A stretch of DNA of 64,000 bases from Rhodocyclaceae bacterium (lineage in GTDB: Bacteria > Pseudomonadota > Gammaproteobacteria > Burkholderiales > Rhodocyclaceae). The notes beneath the pieces were generated by a model. The model searched no databases. It saw only the letters and a list, made by a program, of their open reading frames with translations, and was not told the origin of the DNA. Every line of letters starts with the position of its first letter. The stretch's first letter is position 1. This document shows, in pieces, positions 40,923 to 50,436 of this stretch. The DNA is taken from NCBI GenBank assembly GCA_018261935.1, contig JAGTRP010000006.1, forward strand, positions 1-64,000. Direction: 5' to 3'. Both the position numbers and the translations under genes were made by a program.

Positions 40923-41807
40923 TCAGGATCTCTGGACTGCAGCAGCTAGAAATATGTCCACGTTCTCCTGCGTAATCACGTCGATGCCTGTATCAATGGC
41001 CTGAGGCATCTGAACCCCCAGCGATGCTTGCCACAACATCAGGACCGACATCGAGCCTTGCATTCTCGGGATGGTTGCCGAAGATGACTCGATCACGCCT
41101 TCCTTGATGGCATCGAGTATGGGCTTGATCCCATCCATGCCGACTACCTTTACTTTGCCGGCCTTCCCAACCTGTTTAAGAGCGGTTGCCAGGCCGATCG
41201 GACCGGAAGCATCGCAACACAAGTACCCCCTTAGATCGGGATGCGACGCGAGAACGGCCGAAGCCTGTTGGCGAGCAGTCTCAATGTCGTCATTGTCGAC
41301 GCCACCGTCCACAACAGCGATACCAGGATATTTCCTTAATACAGCCATTTGGGCTTCGTATCGTTCCTTGTGGTTTGGTGCCGTGGGATATCCCTGCATC
41401 ACGGCCACTTTGCCAGCGCCCCCGATCAGTTTGACGAGACGCTCGGCCGCGATGATTCCCTGCTGGGAGAAGTCGTTGCCGATGCTGGTGATGCTGGGAT
41501 CTGGCGATGGCGAGTCGAAGAGAACCACCGGAATACCCTGATCCTTGATGTGGTTGATCGCCGTCATATGGCCGACTATGTCGACCGGGTCTACCGCGAT
41601 GCCACTCGGCCGAATCGTAGCGACCTTTTCCAGAATCGCGTTCTGCTCGACGACGCCGGCAACTGCTGGAGGCACATAGTCCACCACAATCTCGGCACCA
41701 AGCTCGCGGCTCAGGATCCCGGCTTGAGCCTGCGCACCTTTATTTACCTCGTCGAACCACGGATGTGCGACTTTCGGGACAATGATGAATCGAAGCGCTC
41801 TTGCCAT
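40923..41807 (-). CDS. Orphan sugar-type periplasmic-binding-fold protein without signal peptide
   Basis: Protein of 294 aa of the Peripla_BP_4/RbsB-like fold (FIIVPKVAHPWFDEVNKGAQ near 8-27; GIAVDPVD near 69; VAVMQGYP near 135; GYLCCDASGPIGLATAL near 194; VVGMDGI near 221). RbsB-type proteins carry export signals, but this one starts MARALRFIIVPKVAHP with no signal peptide, and no ABC permease, ATPase or helix-turn-helix is encoded nearby. It could be a cytoplasmic sensor remnant or a mis-started exported protein. The gene and its flanks look lower in GC than the sulfur genes, hinting at transfer. Confidence 0.75.
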   Translation of the reverse strand: MARALRFIIVPKVAHPWFDEVNKGAQAQAGILSRELGAEIVVDYVPPAVAGVVEQNAILEKVATIRPSGIAVDPVDIVGHMTAINHIKDQGIPVVLFDSPSPDPSITSIGNDFSQQGIIAAERLVKLIGGAGKVAVMQGYPTAPNHKERYEAQMAVLRKYPGIAVVDGGVDNDDIETARQQASAVLASHPDLRGYLCCDASGPIGLATALKQVGKAGKVKVVGMDGIKPILDAIKEGVIESSSATIPRMQGSMSVLMLWQASLGVQMPQAIDTGIDVITQENVDIFLAAAVQRS

Positions 41808-41956
41808 TTCTCGAGTCCTCGGCCGTAAGGTTAATGGCTCAACAGCTAGTCAGACGCAAAAACGCCGTCCTTGTTGCCACATACGAACAGAGTGACTGTC
41901 CGCTTCAGGCGAGGTTCCTCGACCGGTAGCTCTCGGCCACGGTCGGATGCCCACCA

Positions 41957-41990
41957 AAGAAAAACCCCCTGGGCTCTCGCCGAGGGGGCC
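41957..41990 (-). terminator. Rho-independent terminator
   Basis: On the minus strand a hairpin with GGCCCCCT/AGGGGG-type arms (plus 41965-41988) is followed by TTTTTCTTT. It lies 20 bases after the stop codon of the Ala/Lys-rich periplasmic protein gene. Confidence 0.75.
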
Positions 41991-42009
41991 TGGTCTTGCC
42001 GGGGGCCGA

Positions 42010-42318
42010 TTACTTCGCGGCCTGCGCTTCAGCCTTGGCTTCGGTTTTCTCGGCCTTCTCGGCCTTCTTGCCGTGATGCTTTTCCGCCTTCTTGAGCTCG
42101 TGCTTGCCTTCGGGCTTCACGGTATCGGCGGCGGTCGGATTCGCCGCCTTGGCAGCGTCGGACTTGCCCGCTTCGGCGACCTTCGGGGCCTCGGCCTTCT
42201 GGGCTGCCGGGGCAGCCTTGACGGCGGGGGTGGCGGGAGTGGCCGGGGCAGCGCCCTGGGCAAAGGAAGCGGAGGCAAAACCAGCGGCAACAGCCAGGGC
42301 GATTACGGTCTTCAGCAT
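42010..42318 (-). CDS. Exported Ala/Lys/Glu/Pro-rich protein
   Basis: Protein of 102 aa with a signal peptide (MLKTVIALAVAAGFASASFA) followed by a low-complexity Ala/Pro then Lys/Ala/Glu/His-rich mature part (KHELKKAEKHHGKKAEKAEK). It resembles small disordered periplasmic proteins common in betaproteobacteria; some are stress-related, but no function is established. It is a single gene with its own terminator. Confidence 0.6.
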   Translation of the reverse strand: MLKTVIALAVAAGFASASFAQGAAPATPATPAVKAAPAAQKAEAPKVAEAGKSDAAKAANPTAADTVKPEGKHELKKAEKHHGKKAEKAEKTEAKAEAQAAK

Positions 42319-42601
42319 TTGTCGATCTCCTTGATCATTTGGGTACTACGTTGATTCGGTTTCGGTGCTGACAATTGGCAGCCCCTGTGCCGAATAACGC
42401 GGCCGGTGACAGAGGAGATGTCATAAGCAATGTAAGGCAATGTCACCGTGCGTGACAGAAGTGTTTCCGGATTTGCTACAGGAATCGCCCCAGGGTCGCC
42501 CAGGGTCGCCCTCACCCATCCATACAGGCGTCATCGATCGGCTCTAGCTTTTCGCGCCAGGGCTGATCAGAATTCATGGCTGTCCTTCAGATCGATTCGC
42601 G

Positions 42602-43318
42602 ATGACTTGTCCAAACCCAGCCGCGCCCGCAACCGATGGCCATCGGCTCTCCGTGCTGGCCCTGAGCGCCCCGGTCGCCATGGGCTACATCCCTTTGGGC
42701 GCTGTTTTCGGCTTCCTGTTTGTCCAGGCCGGCGCCGCCTGGTGGCTGGCCATCCTGGCCAGCCTGGTCGTGTTCGCCGGGGCAGCCCAGTACATGATGA
42801 TTTCCATGGTCGCCGCCGGCTCGTCCATCGGCAGCATCGCCCTGGCGACGCTGATCATCAATCTTCGGCATGTTTTCTACGGCCTGTCCTTGTTGAACAA
42901 ATTGCCGCCGGGCCGGTTGCAGCGCTGGTATGTGATTTTCGGGCTGACGGACGAGACCTATTCCGTCCTCACCACCATGCCGGCGACGACCACCCACCGG
43001 CAGATGACCTGGATCGCCCTGCTCAATCAAGCCTGGTGGGTGCTGGGCAGCGCCGTCGGCGCCGTCATCGGCGCCCAGGCGCAGATCGGCCTTGCCGGCC
43101 TCGACTTTGCGCTGGTCGCGCTTTTTGCCGTCCTGACGGTGGAGCAATGGCGGACAAGAAAGAGCGCCGCGCCTTTCTGGATCGCATTGGCAGCCTACGG
43201 CGTGGCCTGCCTCCTGGCCGCCAGGCATGCCTTGGCCATCGCGATTGCCCTCAGTTTCGCGGCCGGCCTGTTGTGGCGGGGCGAGCCGGTGGCGGCTGGG
43301 GAGAAGGCCAATGATTGA
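42602..43318 (+). CDS. azlC: AzlC-family branched-chain amino acid exporter, large subunit
   Basis: Protein of 238 aa with about seven transmembrane helices and the AzlC start pattern (APVAMGYIPLGAVFGFLFVQ near 22-41; ATLIINLRHVFYGLSL near 81). AzlC with AzlD forms a two-component exporter for branched-chain amino acids. The gene overlaps azlD by 8 bases. The region upstream (42319-42601, 283 bases) shows only small repeats (two copies of GCCCAGGGTC near 42490) and no gene. Confidence 0.9.
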   Translation: MTCPNPAAPATDGHRLSVLALSAPVAMGYIPLGAVFGFLFVQAGAAWWLAILASLVVFAGAAQYMMISMVAAGSSIGSIALATLIINLRHVFYGLSLLNKLPPGRLQRWYVIFGLTDETYSVLTTMPATTTHRQMTWIALLNQAWWVLGSAVGAVIGAQAQIGLAGLDFALVALFAVLTVEQWRTRKSAAPFWIALAAYGVACLLAARHALAIAIALSFAAGLLWRGEPVAAGEKAND

Positions 43319-43640
43319 AAGCGGCTATGTAATCTGGGTGATTGCCGCCATGGGGCTGGTGACCTTCGCCCTGCGGGCGCTGCCGTTCGTTGCGGCGCAA
43401 TGGCTCCAGAACCAATCGGCCGTACAGCGGCTGGGGCAGTTTCTGCCGCTGGCCATCATGACCTTGTTGCTGGCGCACTCCGTAGCCGGCGCAGCCAGGG
43501 AAGACGCGGCCGGTCCCTGGCCGGAAGCGATCGCCGTCACATTGACGATGGCGCTGCAGTGGCGGAGCCGGAACGCGTTGTTGAGCATCGCGGCCGGAAC
43601 TGGCGCTTATCTGATCATGCGCAATTTCAGCCTTCTGTAA
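43311..43640 (+). CDS. azlD: AzlD-family small subunit
   Basis: Protein of 109 aa with about four transmembrane helices (YVIWVIAAMGLVTFALRALP near 6-25). It is the small partner of AzlC. The start ATG lies within the end of azlC; upstream in-frame codons are inside azlC. No regulator for the pair is adjacent. Confidence 0.9.
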   Translation: MIESGYVIWVIAAMGLVTFALRALPFVAAQWLQNQSAVQRLGQFLPLAIMTLLLAHSVAGAAREDAAGPWPEAIAVTLTMALQWRSRNALLSIAAGTGAYLIMRNFSLL

Positions 43641-43658
43641 TCCGGGCAGTGGCCCGAC

Positions 43659-45581
43659 CTACCGTTTGCCGATTTTCCGGTACAGGGTCTGGCGGCTGAT
43701 TCCAAGGCGGCGCGCGGCTTCCGAGACATTTCCCCGGCTCGCCTCCAGGGCCAGGCGAATGGCCGTCAGGGACAATTCGGCGAGGTTATGGCCGTCGCCT
43801 GCCATGGCCGTGGCTGATGGCCGGGGTAGCGACATCGTAGCGGTCAGTTCCTCCGCCATGTCCTCCGGCAGATGGCCCCATTCGATGCTGTCCTCCCAGG
43901 GCTCCAGCATGGCCGCGGCGGTGCGCAACAGACTGCCGTACTGGCGAAGATTGCCCGGCCACGAATAGGCTGCGAAGCGCTCCAGCACCGATGTTCCCAG
44001 GCGAAGGCTGCGGCCGGGGGCGACATCCGCCAGAAGGCGCGCCGTCAGCACCTGGAAATCGCTGCGCTCCCGAAGGGCCGGCAGTTTCAGGGTCAGGCCG
44101 TTGATGCGGTAGTAGAGGTCGCTGCGGAAAGCCCCCGCCTCGACCGCCTGCCTCAGGTTGCGATGGGTGGCGCAGATCAGGGCGAAATTGACCGGCACCG
44201 GCCGCTGGCTGCCCAGGGGTGTCACCTGGCGTTCCTGCAGGACGCGCAGCAGCCGGGTCTGCAGGGGAAGGGGCATGTCGCCGATTTCATCGAGGAACAG
44301 GGTGCCCCCCTCCGCCTCGCGCAGGCGGCCCGGGTAGCCTTCCCGGCGAGCTCCGGTGAAGGCGCCCGGCCCATAGCCGAACAATTCCGATTCAATCAGG
44401 TTTTCCGGCAGGGCGGCGCAGTTGATGGCAACGAAGGGGCCTGCCTTCTGGGGCGAGCTTTCATGGACGGCCCGGGCGAACAGCTCCTTGCCGACCCCGG
44501 ACTCCCCCTGGAGCAGGAGGGGGATGCCCTTGCCGGCGATCCGCCTCGCCCTGTCGGCCGCCGTCCGCCAGCCGGCATCCCCGGTATCGAGGCGGGACAG
44601 GGCGTCGTCGGCCCCGCCCGCGGGCTCCCCCTGCCGGGCAGGGAGCGGGGGACGGATATCGCCATCCAGGTTGGCGTAGAGCATCGTCCCGTCGTGGCGG
44701 CGAAGCTGGATAGGTTCATGGTGCCGCCGGCGGACCATGCCCTGGACCAGGTCGAGGCGGATATCCAGGACACGGTGCAGGGGGGTGGCGCCGATATCGG
44801 CGGTCCCCAGCCCCAGCAGTCGCAGGGCATTGCGGTTGGCGCCGACGATCCAGCCGTCGTCGGAGAGGGCGACGATTCCCTCGGCGACAGTGCCGATGCC
44901 CTCCGGCCGGGAATGCAGGTGCAGCCTCAGGTAACGCTCGCAGGCGGCGGTCACCAGCCGGTTCTCGATCATCCGGGCGGAAGTGCTGACCAGGCCGAGG
45001 GTATGGGGATGGCGGCTGCGCTGGTCGCCGGAAATGTCCAGAATACCCAGGAGCTCGCCGGTGGCCGAGACGATGGGCGCGGCGGCGCAGGTCAGAAAGG
45101 CATTGCGGTCGAGGAAGTGTTCGGCTCCATGGATCTCGACGCAGTCTGCCTCGGCCAGGGCGGTGCCGATGGCGTTGGTGCCCCGGTGATGCTCGTGCCA
45201 GCTGGCGCCGGCGGTCAAGGCGACGCGTTCGGCCTTGGCGAGGAAATTGGAGTCGCCGAGGATGCGCAGGAGCGTGCCCCGGTTGTCGGCGAGGATCACC
45301 ATGCTGCCGCTGTCCCGGACCTGCTCGAACAGGTATTCCATCACCGGCAAGGAATGGCTGAGCAATGGGTGGTGGCGGGCCAGGGCCCGCTGCAGTGCGC
45401 CGCCGCTGGCATGCTCGTCGGCGCCCAGCCGGCCGCCCGGCGACAGGCCGGCGGCCAGGCTGCGCTGCCAGGATAGCGCCAGCCGGGGATCGATGCCTTC
45501 CCCGGGCTGTTCGCCGCCTTCCATCAGCTTGAGCCGGGCTTGGCGCAGCAGGGGTGCCGGCACGGGCGAAATGGTCCGCAT
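43659..45581 (-). CDS. AcoR-like sigma54-dependent transcriptional activator
   Basis: Protein of 640 aa. An N-terminal GAF sensor (about 75-215), a PAS-like region (about 225-290), an AAA+ domain with Walker A GESGVGKE near 356, the sigma54-contact GAFTGA near 413 and GGTLFLDEIGDM near 431, and a C-terminal Fis helix-turn-helix (EAARRLGISRQTLYRKIG). It is divergent from an aldehyde dehydrogenase gene that has a sigma54 promoter, as in acetoin or alcohol utilisation systems. The inducer is unknown; an aldehyde or alcohol is likely. Confidence 0.92.
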   Translation of the reverse strand: MRTISPVPAPLLRQARLKLMEGGEQPGEGIDPRLALSWQRSLAAGLSPGGRLGADEHASGGALQRALARHHPLLSHSLPVMEYLFEQVRDSGSMVILADNRGTLLRILGDSNFLAKAERVALTAGASWHEHHRGTNAIGTALAEADCVEIHGAEHFLDRNAFLTCAAAPIVSATGELLGILDISGDQRSRHPHTLGLVSTSARMIENRLVTAACERYLRLHLHSRPEGIGTVAEGIVALSDDGWIVGANRNALRLLGLGTADIGATPLHRVLDIRLDLVQGMVRRRHHEPIQLRRHDGTMLYANLDGDIRPPLPARQGEPAGGADDALSRLDTGDAGWRTAADRARRIAGKGIPLLLQGESGVGKELFARAVHESSPQKAGPFVAINCAALPENLIESELFGYGPGAFTGARREGYPGRLREAEGGTLFLDEIGDMPLPLQTRLLRVLQERQVTPLGSQRPVPVNFALICATHRNLRQAVEAGAFRSDLYYRINGLTLKLPALRERSDFQVLTARLLADVAPGRSLRLGTSVLERFAAYSWPGNLRQYGSLLRTAAAMLEPWEDSIEWGHLPEDMAEELTATMSLPRPSATAMAGDGHNLAELSLTAIRLALEASRGNVSEAARRLGISRQTLYRKIGKR

Positions 45582-45676
45582 CCTATGTCTCCTCGCCGGG
45601 TCATCGCCCGTTTTTCCAGCGAGTATAGAGAGCTCCCCGGCTGGCGCAAGGGCTGCGTCCGCCGGGAGGCATCGAC

Positions 45677-45718
45677 TGTTCCAATTTGTGACAATCGTCC
45701 TGGAATGGAACGTTCCAT
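45677..45718. promoter_or_regulatory. Probable upstream activator sites for the AcoR-like regulator
   Basis: ATGGAACGTTCCAT (45705-45718) is a perfect 14-bp palindrome, and TGTTCCAATTTGTGACA (45677-45693) is a second, looser repeat sharing TTCC and TGT/ACA ends. They lie 72-128 bases upstream of the sigma54 promoter of the aldehyde dehydrogenase gene, a normal distance for enhancer-binding proteins. Confidence 0.5.
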
Positions 45719-45789
45719 CCCACAGCGGCCGCCTCCCAATACGCGTACATAGTCCGCATGAATCAATCCCTTAGCTCATAGCCGGAGAC

Positions 45790-45805
45790 TGGCACGGGGC
45801 TTGAT
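45790..45805 (+). promoter_or_regulatory. Sigma54 (-24/-12) promoter of the aldehyde dehydrogenase gene
   Basis: TGGCACG-GGGC-TTGAT matches the -24/-12 consensus TGGCACG-N4-TTGCW with one mismatch in the -12 element. It lies 57 bases before the start codon and downstream of activator-site candidates. Confidence 0.7.
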
Positions 45806-45861
45806 TGGGAGGATGCCCCGCACGGGAATTCATCCCCTTCCACAAACAACCAGGAGACGAC

Positions 45862-47382
45862 ATGATCTATGCAGCCCCGGGCACGGCAGGTGCCAAGATT
45901 CAATACAAGGCCAGGTACGACAACTTCATCGGCGGCAAGTGGGTCGCCCCCGTCAAGGGCGAGTACTTCGACGTCATCACCCCGATTTCCGGCAAGGCCT
46001 ACACCAAGGCTGCCCGGTCCACCGCCGAGGACATCGAACTCGCCCTCGACGCCGCCCATGCCGCCGCCGACCGGTGGGGCAAGACCTCCCCGGCCGAACG
46101 CTCCAACATCCTGCTGAAGATTGCCGACCGCCTGGAGGCCAACCTGGAGCTGCTGGCCTATGCCGAAACCGTGGATAACGGCAAGCCGATGCGGGAGACG
46201 CTGAACGCCGACATTCCGCTGTCGGTGGACCATTTCCGTTATTACGCCGGCTGCGTCCGGGCCCAGGAAGGGGCCCTTTCCGAAATCAACGAAAATACGG
46301 TCGCCTACCATCTGCACGAGCCCCTGGGGGTCGTCGGGCAGATCATCCCCTGGAACTTCCCTCTCCTCATGGCCGCCTGGAAACTGGCCCCGGCCCTGGG
46401 CGCCGGCAACTGCGTGATCCTCAAGCCGGCCGAATCGACCCCGATCTCCATCCTCATCCTGGCGGATCTGATCGCTGACCTCCTGCCCCCGGGGGTCCTC
46501 AACATCGTCAACGGCTTCGGCCGGGAAGCGGGCATGCCGCTCGCCTCCAGCAAGCGCATCGCCAAGATCGCCTTCACCGGCTCCACCTCCACCGGCCGGG
46601 TCATCGCCCAGGCAGCGGCCAACAACCTGATCCCGGCCACCCTGGAGCTGGGCGGGAAATCCCCCAACGTCTTCTTCGAGGATGTCATGGCGGCCGATGA
46701 CAGCTTCCTGGACAAGGCCGTCGAAGGTCTCGTCCTGTTCGCCTTCAACCAGGGCGAAGTGTGCACTTGCCCCTCCCGGGCCCTGGTCCAGGAGTCCATC
46801 TACGACCGCTTCATGGAACGCTGCCTGGCCCGCATCGCCGCCATCAGGCAGGGCAACCCGCTGGATACGGAAACCATGCTCGGCGCCCAGGCATCCCGGG
46901 AGCAGATGACCAAGATCGCCTCTTATCTGGAACTCGGCCGGGAGGAAGGCGCCCAGGTGCTGATCGGCGGCCAGCGGGCCCAGCTCGGCGGCGACCTGGC
47001 GGACGGCTACTACATCCAGCCGACGGTCTTCAAGGGCCACAACAAGATGCGCATCTTCCAGGAGGAAATCTTCGGCCCGGTGCTGGCCGTAACTACCTTC
47101 AAGGACGAAGCCGAGGCGCTGGCCATCGCCAACGACACCCCCTACGGCCTCGGCGCCGGCGTCTGGACCCGCAACGGCAACCTGGCCTATCGCATGGGCC
47201 GGGCCATCAAGGCTGGCCGGGTGTGGACCAACTGCTACCACGACTATCCGGCCCATGCGGCCTTCGGCGGCTACAAGGAATCCGGCATCGGCCGCGAAAC
47301 CCACAAGATGATGCTGGACCATTACCAGCAGACCAAGAACCTGCTGGTCAGCTATTCGGAACAGAAGCTGGGCTTTTTCTGA
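45862..47382 (+). CDS. NAD-dependent aldehyde dehydrogenase (AcoD/ExaC type)
   Basis: Protein of 506 aa with the aldehyde dehydrogenase signatures: [20 protein letters not shown] near 161-180, FTGSTSTGR near 240, catalytic Glu in LELGGKSPN near 261, and the catalytic cysteine in [11 protein letters not shown] near 300. The CTCPSR form is typical of acetaldehyde dehydrogenases of the ExaC/AldB/AcoD branch. The start is the ATG behind AGGAGACGAC. It is driven by a sigma54 promoter and followed by a DUF779 gene, the usual partner of this branch. It oxidises aldehydes to acids in the cytoplasm. Confidence 0.93.
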   Translation: MIYAAPGTAGAKIQYKARYDNFIGGKWVAPVKGEYFDVITPISGKAYTKAARSTAEDIELALDAAHAAADRWGKTSPAERSNILLKIADRLEANLELLAYAETVDNGKPMRETLNADIPLSVDHFRYYAGCVRAQEGALSEINENTVAYHLHEPLGVVGQIIPWNFPLLMAAWKLAPALGAGNCVILKPAESTPISILILADLIADLLPPGVLNIVNGFGREAGMPLASSKRIAKIAFTGSTSTGRVIAQAAANNLIPATLELGGKSPNVFFEDVMAADDSFLDKAVEGLVLFAFNQGEVCTCPSRALVQESIYDRFMERCLARIAAIRQGNPLDTETMLGAQASREQMTKIASYLELGREEGAQVLIGGQRAQLGGDLADGYYIQPTVFKGHNKMRIFQEEIFGPVLAVTTFKDEAEALAIANDTPYGLGAGVWTRNGNLAYRMGRAIKAGRVWTNCYHDYPAHAAFGGYKESGIGRETHKMMLDHYQQTKNLLVSYSEQKLGFF

Positions 47383-47409
47383 TCCTTGCCGGCCTCAAAG
47401 GCAACTCCC

Positions 47410-47435
47410 GCAGGGCGGGCAACCGCCCTGCTTTT
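47410..47435 (+). terminator. Hairpin between aldehyde dehydrogenase and DUF779 genes
   Basis: GCAGGGCGG-GCAA-CCGCCCTGC forms a 9-bp stem with a tetraloop followed by TTTT. The T run is short, so it may act as a partial terminator or mRNA stabiliser that lowers expression of the downstream gene. Confidence 0.55.
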
Positions 47436-47448
47436 CCGGAGGCATCCC

Positions 47449-47808
47449 ATGGTTGAACGCGTCATCGCCACCCCGGCCGCCATCGAGCACATCCAGTGGC
47501 TCAAGGACCGGTACGGCCCGAATCTGATCTTCCACCAGTCGGGGGGCTGCTGCGACAACAGCGCCGCCAACTGCTACCTGCCTACCGATCTGACCATCGG
47601 CCCCTACGATGTCCATCTCGGCGACATCGGCGGGGTGCCCTTCTACATCGGCGCCTCGCAATACGAATACTGGAAGCACACCCAGCTGATCATCGACGTC
47701 ATCGACGGCCACGGGGGAACCTTCTCCCTGGAGGGCTCGACGGGCAAGGCCTTCCATACCCGTTCCCGGGTCTTCACCGACGCCGAACGGACCGAGCTGG
47801 GCGGCTAA
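47449..47808 (+). CDS. DUF779 protein
   Basis: Protein of 119 aa with the conserved HQSGGCCDNSAANCY near residue 28 (a three-cysteine group) and YEYWKHTQLIIDVIDGHGG near 73. DUF779 genes routinely follow ExaC/AldB-type aldehyde dehydrogenases; the function is unknown, possibly metal- or thiol-based assistance to the enzyme. The ribosome site is CCGGAGG. A hairpin separates it from the preceding gene. Confidence 0.88.
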   Translation: MVERVIATPAAIEHIQWLKDRYGPNLIFHQSGGCCDNSAANCYLPTDLTIGPYDVHLGDIGGVPFYIGASQYEYWKHTQLIIDVIDGHGGTFSLEGSTGKAFHTRSRVFTDAERTELGG

Positions 47809-47859
47809 CCGGAGAGGACGAAGATTTCGTTCGCCCGGGCGCAGATCACGGACACCCGA

Positions 47860-50424
47860 TCAATCCACCGCCCCCGACTTCACCACCAGGACCGGGCACC
47901 CAAGCTCGGAGATGACCCGGCGGGTGGTCTGCCCGGCGATCTTCTGGAGCAACCCCCTGGCATGGTCGCTGCCGATCACTACGAGGTCGGCGCCCACTTC
48001 CTTCTGGGCGCGGGGGATGGCCCGGTCCGGGGTGTCATCGAGGACCAGCCCCTCGCATTCGACGCCCTCCACCTTGAGCATGCCGATCTTCCGGGCGATG
48101 TCCTCGCTGGCGGAGATGCGGTCGCCCCCCTCCGGCACGGCGGCCATGACCGTCACCGGCACGCGGGACACCTTGGCCACCTGGCCGGCGAGTTCGGCCA
48201 CCGCATCGCTCGCCGCGCTGCCGTCGCTGGCCAGCAGGACCTTCGACTTCCAGGGCTCCGACTGCCAGCCGGCGATCAGCACATGGCAGGAGGCATTGAG
48301 GAGAATGCGCTCCGCCACGTCGCCGACCACTTTTTCCTTCAGGTTGCCCCGGGGCGGGCGGCGGCCGATGACGAGGATGTTGGCATCGGCCGCTTCGGCG
48401 GCCCCGACCACCGCCTCGACCGGGTTCCTGCCCTGGCTGACCGACACCTCGCAATCAATGCCTTCGGCATCGGCCCTTTGCCGGAGGTTGGCCAGGTGGG
48501 CCTGGGCCTCGGCGATTTCCGCCGCGGTGGGTGCCGCCATCATCATGTCCAGGGTGACGCCGAAGCGCTTTGCAAGATCCATGGCCACGGCCTCCGGAGC
48601 CCGGCTGTACTCGCTGCCATCGGTGGCCAGGAGCAGGCGCTGCCGGCGGTGGCCATCGGGCAGCAGGCCCTGGGCGCATTCCTTGAAGACTTTGTTCTTG
48701 CAGCCCCGGCAGGCATCGGGGTCGAGGGTCCAGAAAAGGGCCCGGGTGACGTTGCTCATGGTCGGGAAGAAGGCGCCCTCGCCGATGTCCTTGAGATAGT
48801 CGCCGGTGCGCAGGAACTGGTAGTTGGTCTGGTTGAGGCCGTAGAAATAGAGGCCGCCGCCGAGCCGCCGCCTTCTCCGGGCCTCCTGGGCCAGCACCTC
48901 GGCCCCCGCCACGTCGATGTAGTTGAGGCTTTGGGCGGCGATGAGCACGGACTTCTGCAGGGGATTGTTCTCGTCGATCTGCTGCAGGGCCTGCTGCAGG
49001 TAGCTGGCGGCGCCGAACCAGGCCGAGCCGTTGATGCGCACGATGCGCAGCTGACGGCATTCCGGCCTGCCGTTGGCGCGCACGAAGTGGTAGGCGCCCT
49101 CCTCGGGGGCGGGAACGACCGGGATGATCTCCGGCCGCGAGCGGTGGTAGATGAACACCAGCAGCGACAGGAACACCCCCAGGAAGATGCCGGCCTCCAG
49201 GTTGAACAGGGTGCCGACCAGGGTGGCGGCGAGGATCGCCGACTCGATCCTGCTGGTATGCCAGATGTGGGCGATGTGCTTGAAGTCGATGAGGCCCCAG
49301 GCCACCAGGAAGAGGATGCCGGCCATGGCCGCCGTCGGCAGATAGGCCGCCAGGGGGGCCACCAGGAGCAGCACGGCCAGCAGGGCCACCGAAGCGATCA
49401 CCGAGGCCAGGGGGGTCCTCGCCCCCGCCTCGTAGTTCACCCCGCTACGGTTGAAGGAGCCGGATGACGCATAGGACGAGAAGAAGGCGCCGACGATGTT
49501 GGAAAGTCCCTGGCCGATGAATTCCTGATTGCCGTCGATGCGCTGTTCGGAGCGCACGGAGATGGCCCGCGCGATCGATACCGCCTCGGTGAGCGCCAGC
49601 ATGGTGATGACCAGGGCCGGTCCCAGGGTGTGCCTGAGCGTATCGAGGGAGAGATCAGGAACCGAGATGGGCGGCACGCCGGCCGGCAGGGCACCCACCG
49701 TCCGGATGCCGGTCGTCGCAACGCCCTGCCAGAGGTTCAGGGCTTCGGCGAAGAAGCTGCCGGCGATCATGGCGGCGATCATGTAGGGAATCTTCCTGGC
49801 GTAGCGTTTGGTCAGGATTCCCACCCCCAGGGTGACCATGCCCACGGCCAGGACCCAGGGGTTGACGTCGGGAAGATGGACGACCAGCTGGCGCACGATC
49901 TCGTAGAACGGCGTCCCCCTCGGGATGTCGATGCCGAAGAAATTGCGCACCTGGCTGGCGGCAATGAGGATCGCCGCACCGGCGGTGAACCCGATGACCA
50001 CCGTGTGGGATATGAAATTCACCAGCCCGCCCATGCGGGCGACCCCCAGGATGAGCTGGAAGATTCCGACCAGGAAGGTCAGCGTCAGCACCAGCTGGAT
50101 GTAGTGGGCGGACCCCGGCTCGGCCTGATGGGAGAGCGCCGCGAAGATGGCGATCGAGATCGCCGTAGTGGGTCCGGAAACCAGGTGCCACGAAGAGCCG
50201 AACAGGGCGGCCACAATCGCCGGCACCATGGCCGAGTAGAGGCCGTATTCCGGCGGCAGGCCGGCGATGGTGGCGAAGGCGACCCCCTGCGGCAGGACGA
50301 TCAGCGCTCCGGTGATGCCGGCGATGGAATCGTCGCGCACCGTGCGCCGGTTGAGCAGCGGCCACCAGCGCAGGAAGGGAAGAAAGCGGCCGAGGCGGCT
50401 GGAATTCATGAGCGTTGTTGTCAT
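47860..50424 (-). CDS. SulP transporter fused to STAS and two universal stress domains
   Basis: Protein of 854 aa. Residues about 1-410 form a SulP membrane domain (LPQGVAFATIAGLPPEYGLY near 44-63; SSYASSGSFNRSGVNYEAGA near 309). A STAS domain follows (about 440-550). Next comes a short cysteine motif CRGCKNKVFKEC near 571-582, then two UspA-type domains (LLLATDGSEYSRA near 592; VLLASDGSAASDA near 729; VIGSDHARGLLQKIAGQTTR near 823). Such fusions suggest regulation of anion transport by nucleotide or stress. The substrate could be sulfate or bicarbonate. It follows by 13 bases a gene for a small USP-like protein. Confidence 0.9.
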   Translation of the reverse strand: MTTTLMNSSRLGRFLPFLRWWPLLNRRTVRDDSIAGITGALIVLPQGVAFATIAGLPPEYGLYSAMVPAIVAALFGSSWHLVSGPTTAISIAIFAALSHQAEPGSAHYIQLVLTLTFLVGIFQLILGVARMGGLVNFISHTVVIGFTAGAAILIAASQVRNFFGIDIPRGTPFYEIVRQLVVHLPDVNPWVLAVGMVTLGVGILTKRYARKIPYMIAAMIAGSFFAEALNLWQGVATTGIRTVGALPAGVPPISVPDLSLDTLRHTLGPALVITMLALTEAVSIARAISVRSEQRIDGNQEFIGQGLSNIVGAFFSSYASSGSFNRSGVNYEAGARTPLASVIASVALLAVLLLVAPLAAYLPTAAMAGILFLVAWGLIDFKHIAHIWHTSRIESAILAATLVGTLFNLEAGIFLGVFLSLLVFIYHRSRPEIIPVVPAPEEGAYHFVRANGRPECRQLRIVRINGSAWFGAASYLQQALQQIDENNPLQKSVLIAAQSLNYIDVAGAEVLAQEARRRRRLGGGLYFYGLNQTNYQFLRTGDYLKDIGEGAFFPTMSNVTRALFWTLDPDACRGCKNKVFKECAQGLLPDGHRRQRLLLATDGSEYSRAPEAVAMDLAKRFGVTLDMMMAAPTAAEIAEAQAHLANLRQRADAEGIDCEVSVSQGRNPVEAVVGAAEAADANILVIGRRPPRGNLKEKVVGDVAERILLNASCHVLIAGWQSEPWKSKVLLASDGSAASDAVAELAGQVAKVSRVPVTVMAAVPEGGDRISASEDIARKIGMLKVEGVECEGLVLDDTPDRAIPRAQKEVGADLVVIGSDHARGLLQKIAGQTTRRVISELGCPVLVVKSGAVD

Positions 50425-50436
50425 CGGGATGGGGGA

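Noticed and set aside
42488-42512. Short direct repeat of GCCCAGGGTC upstream of azlC
   Set aside because: Only two copies in GC-rich DNA; likely chance.
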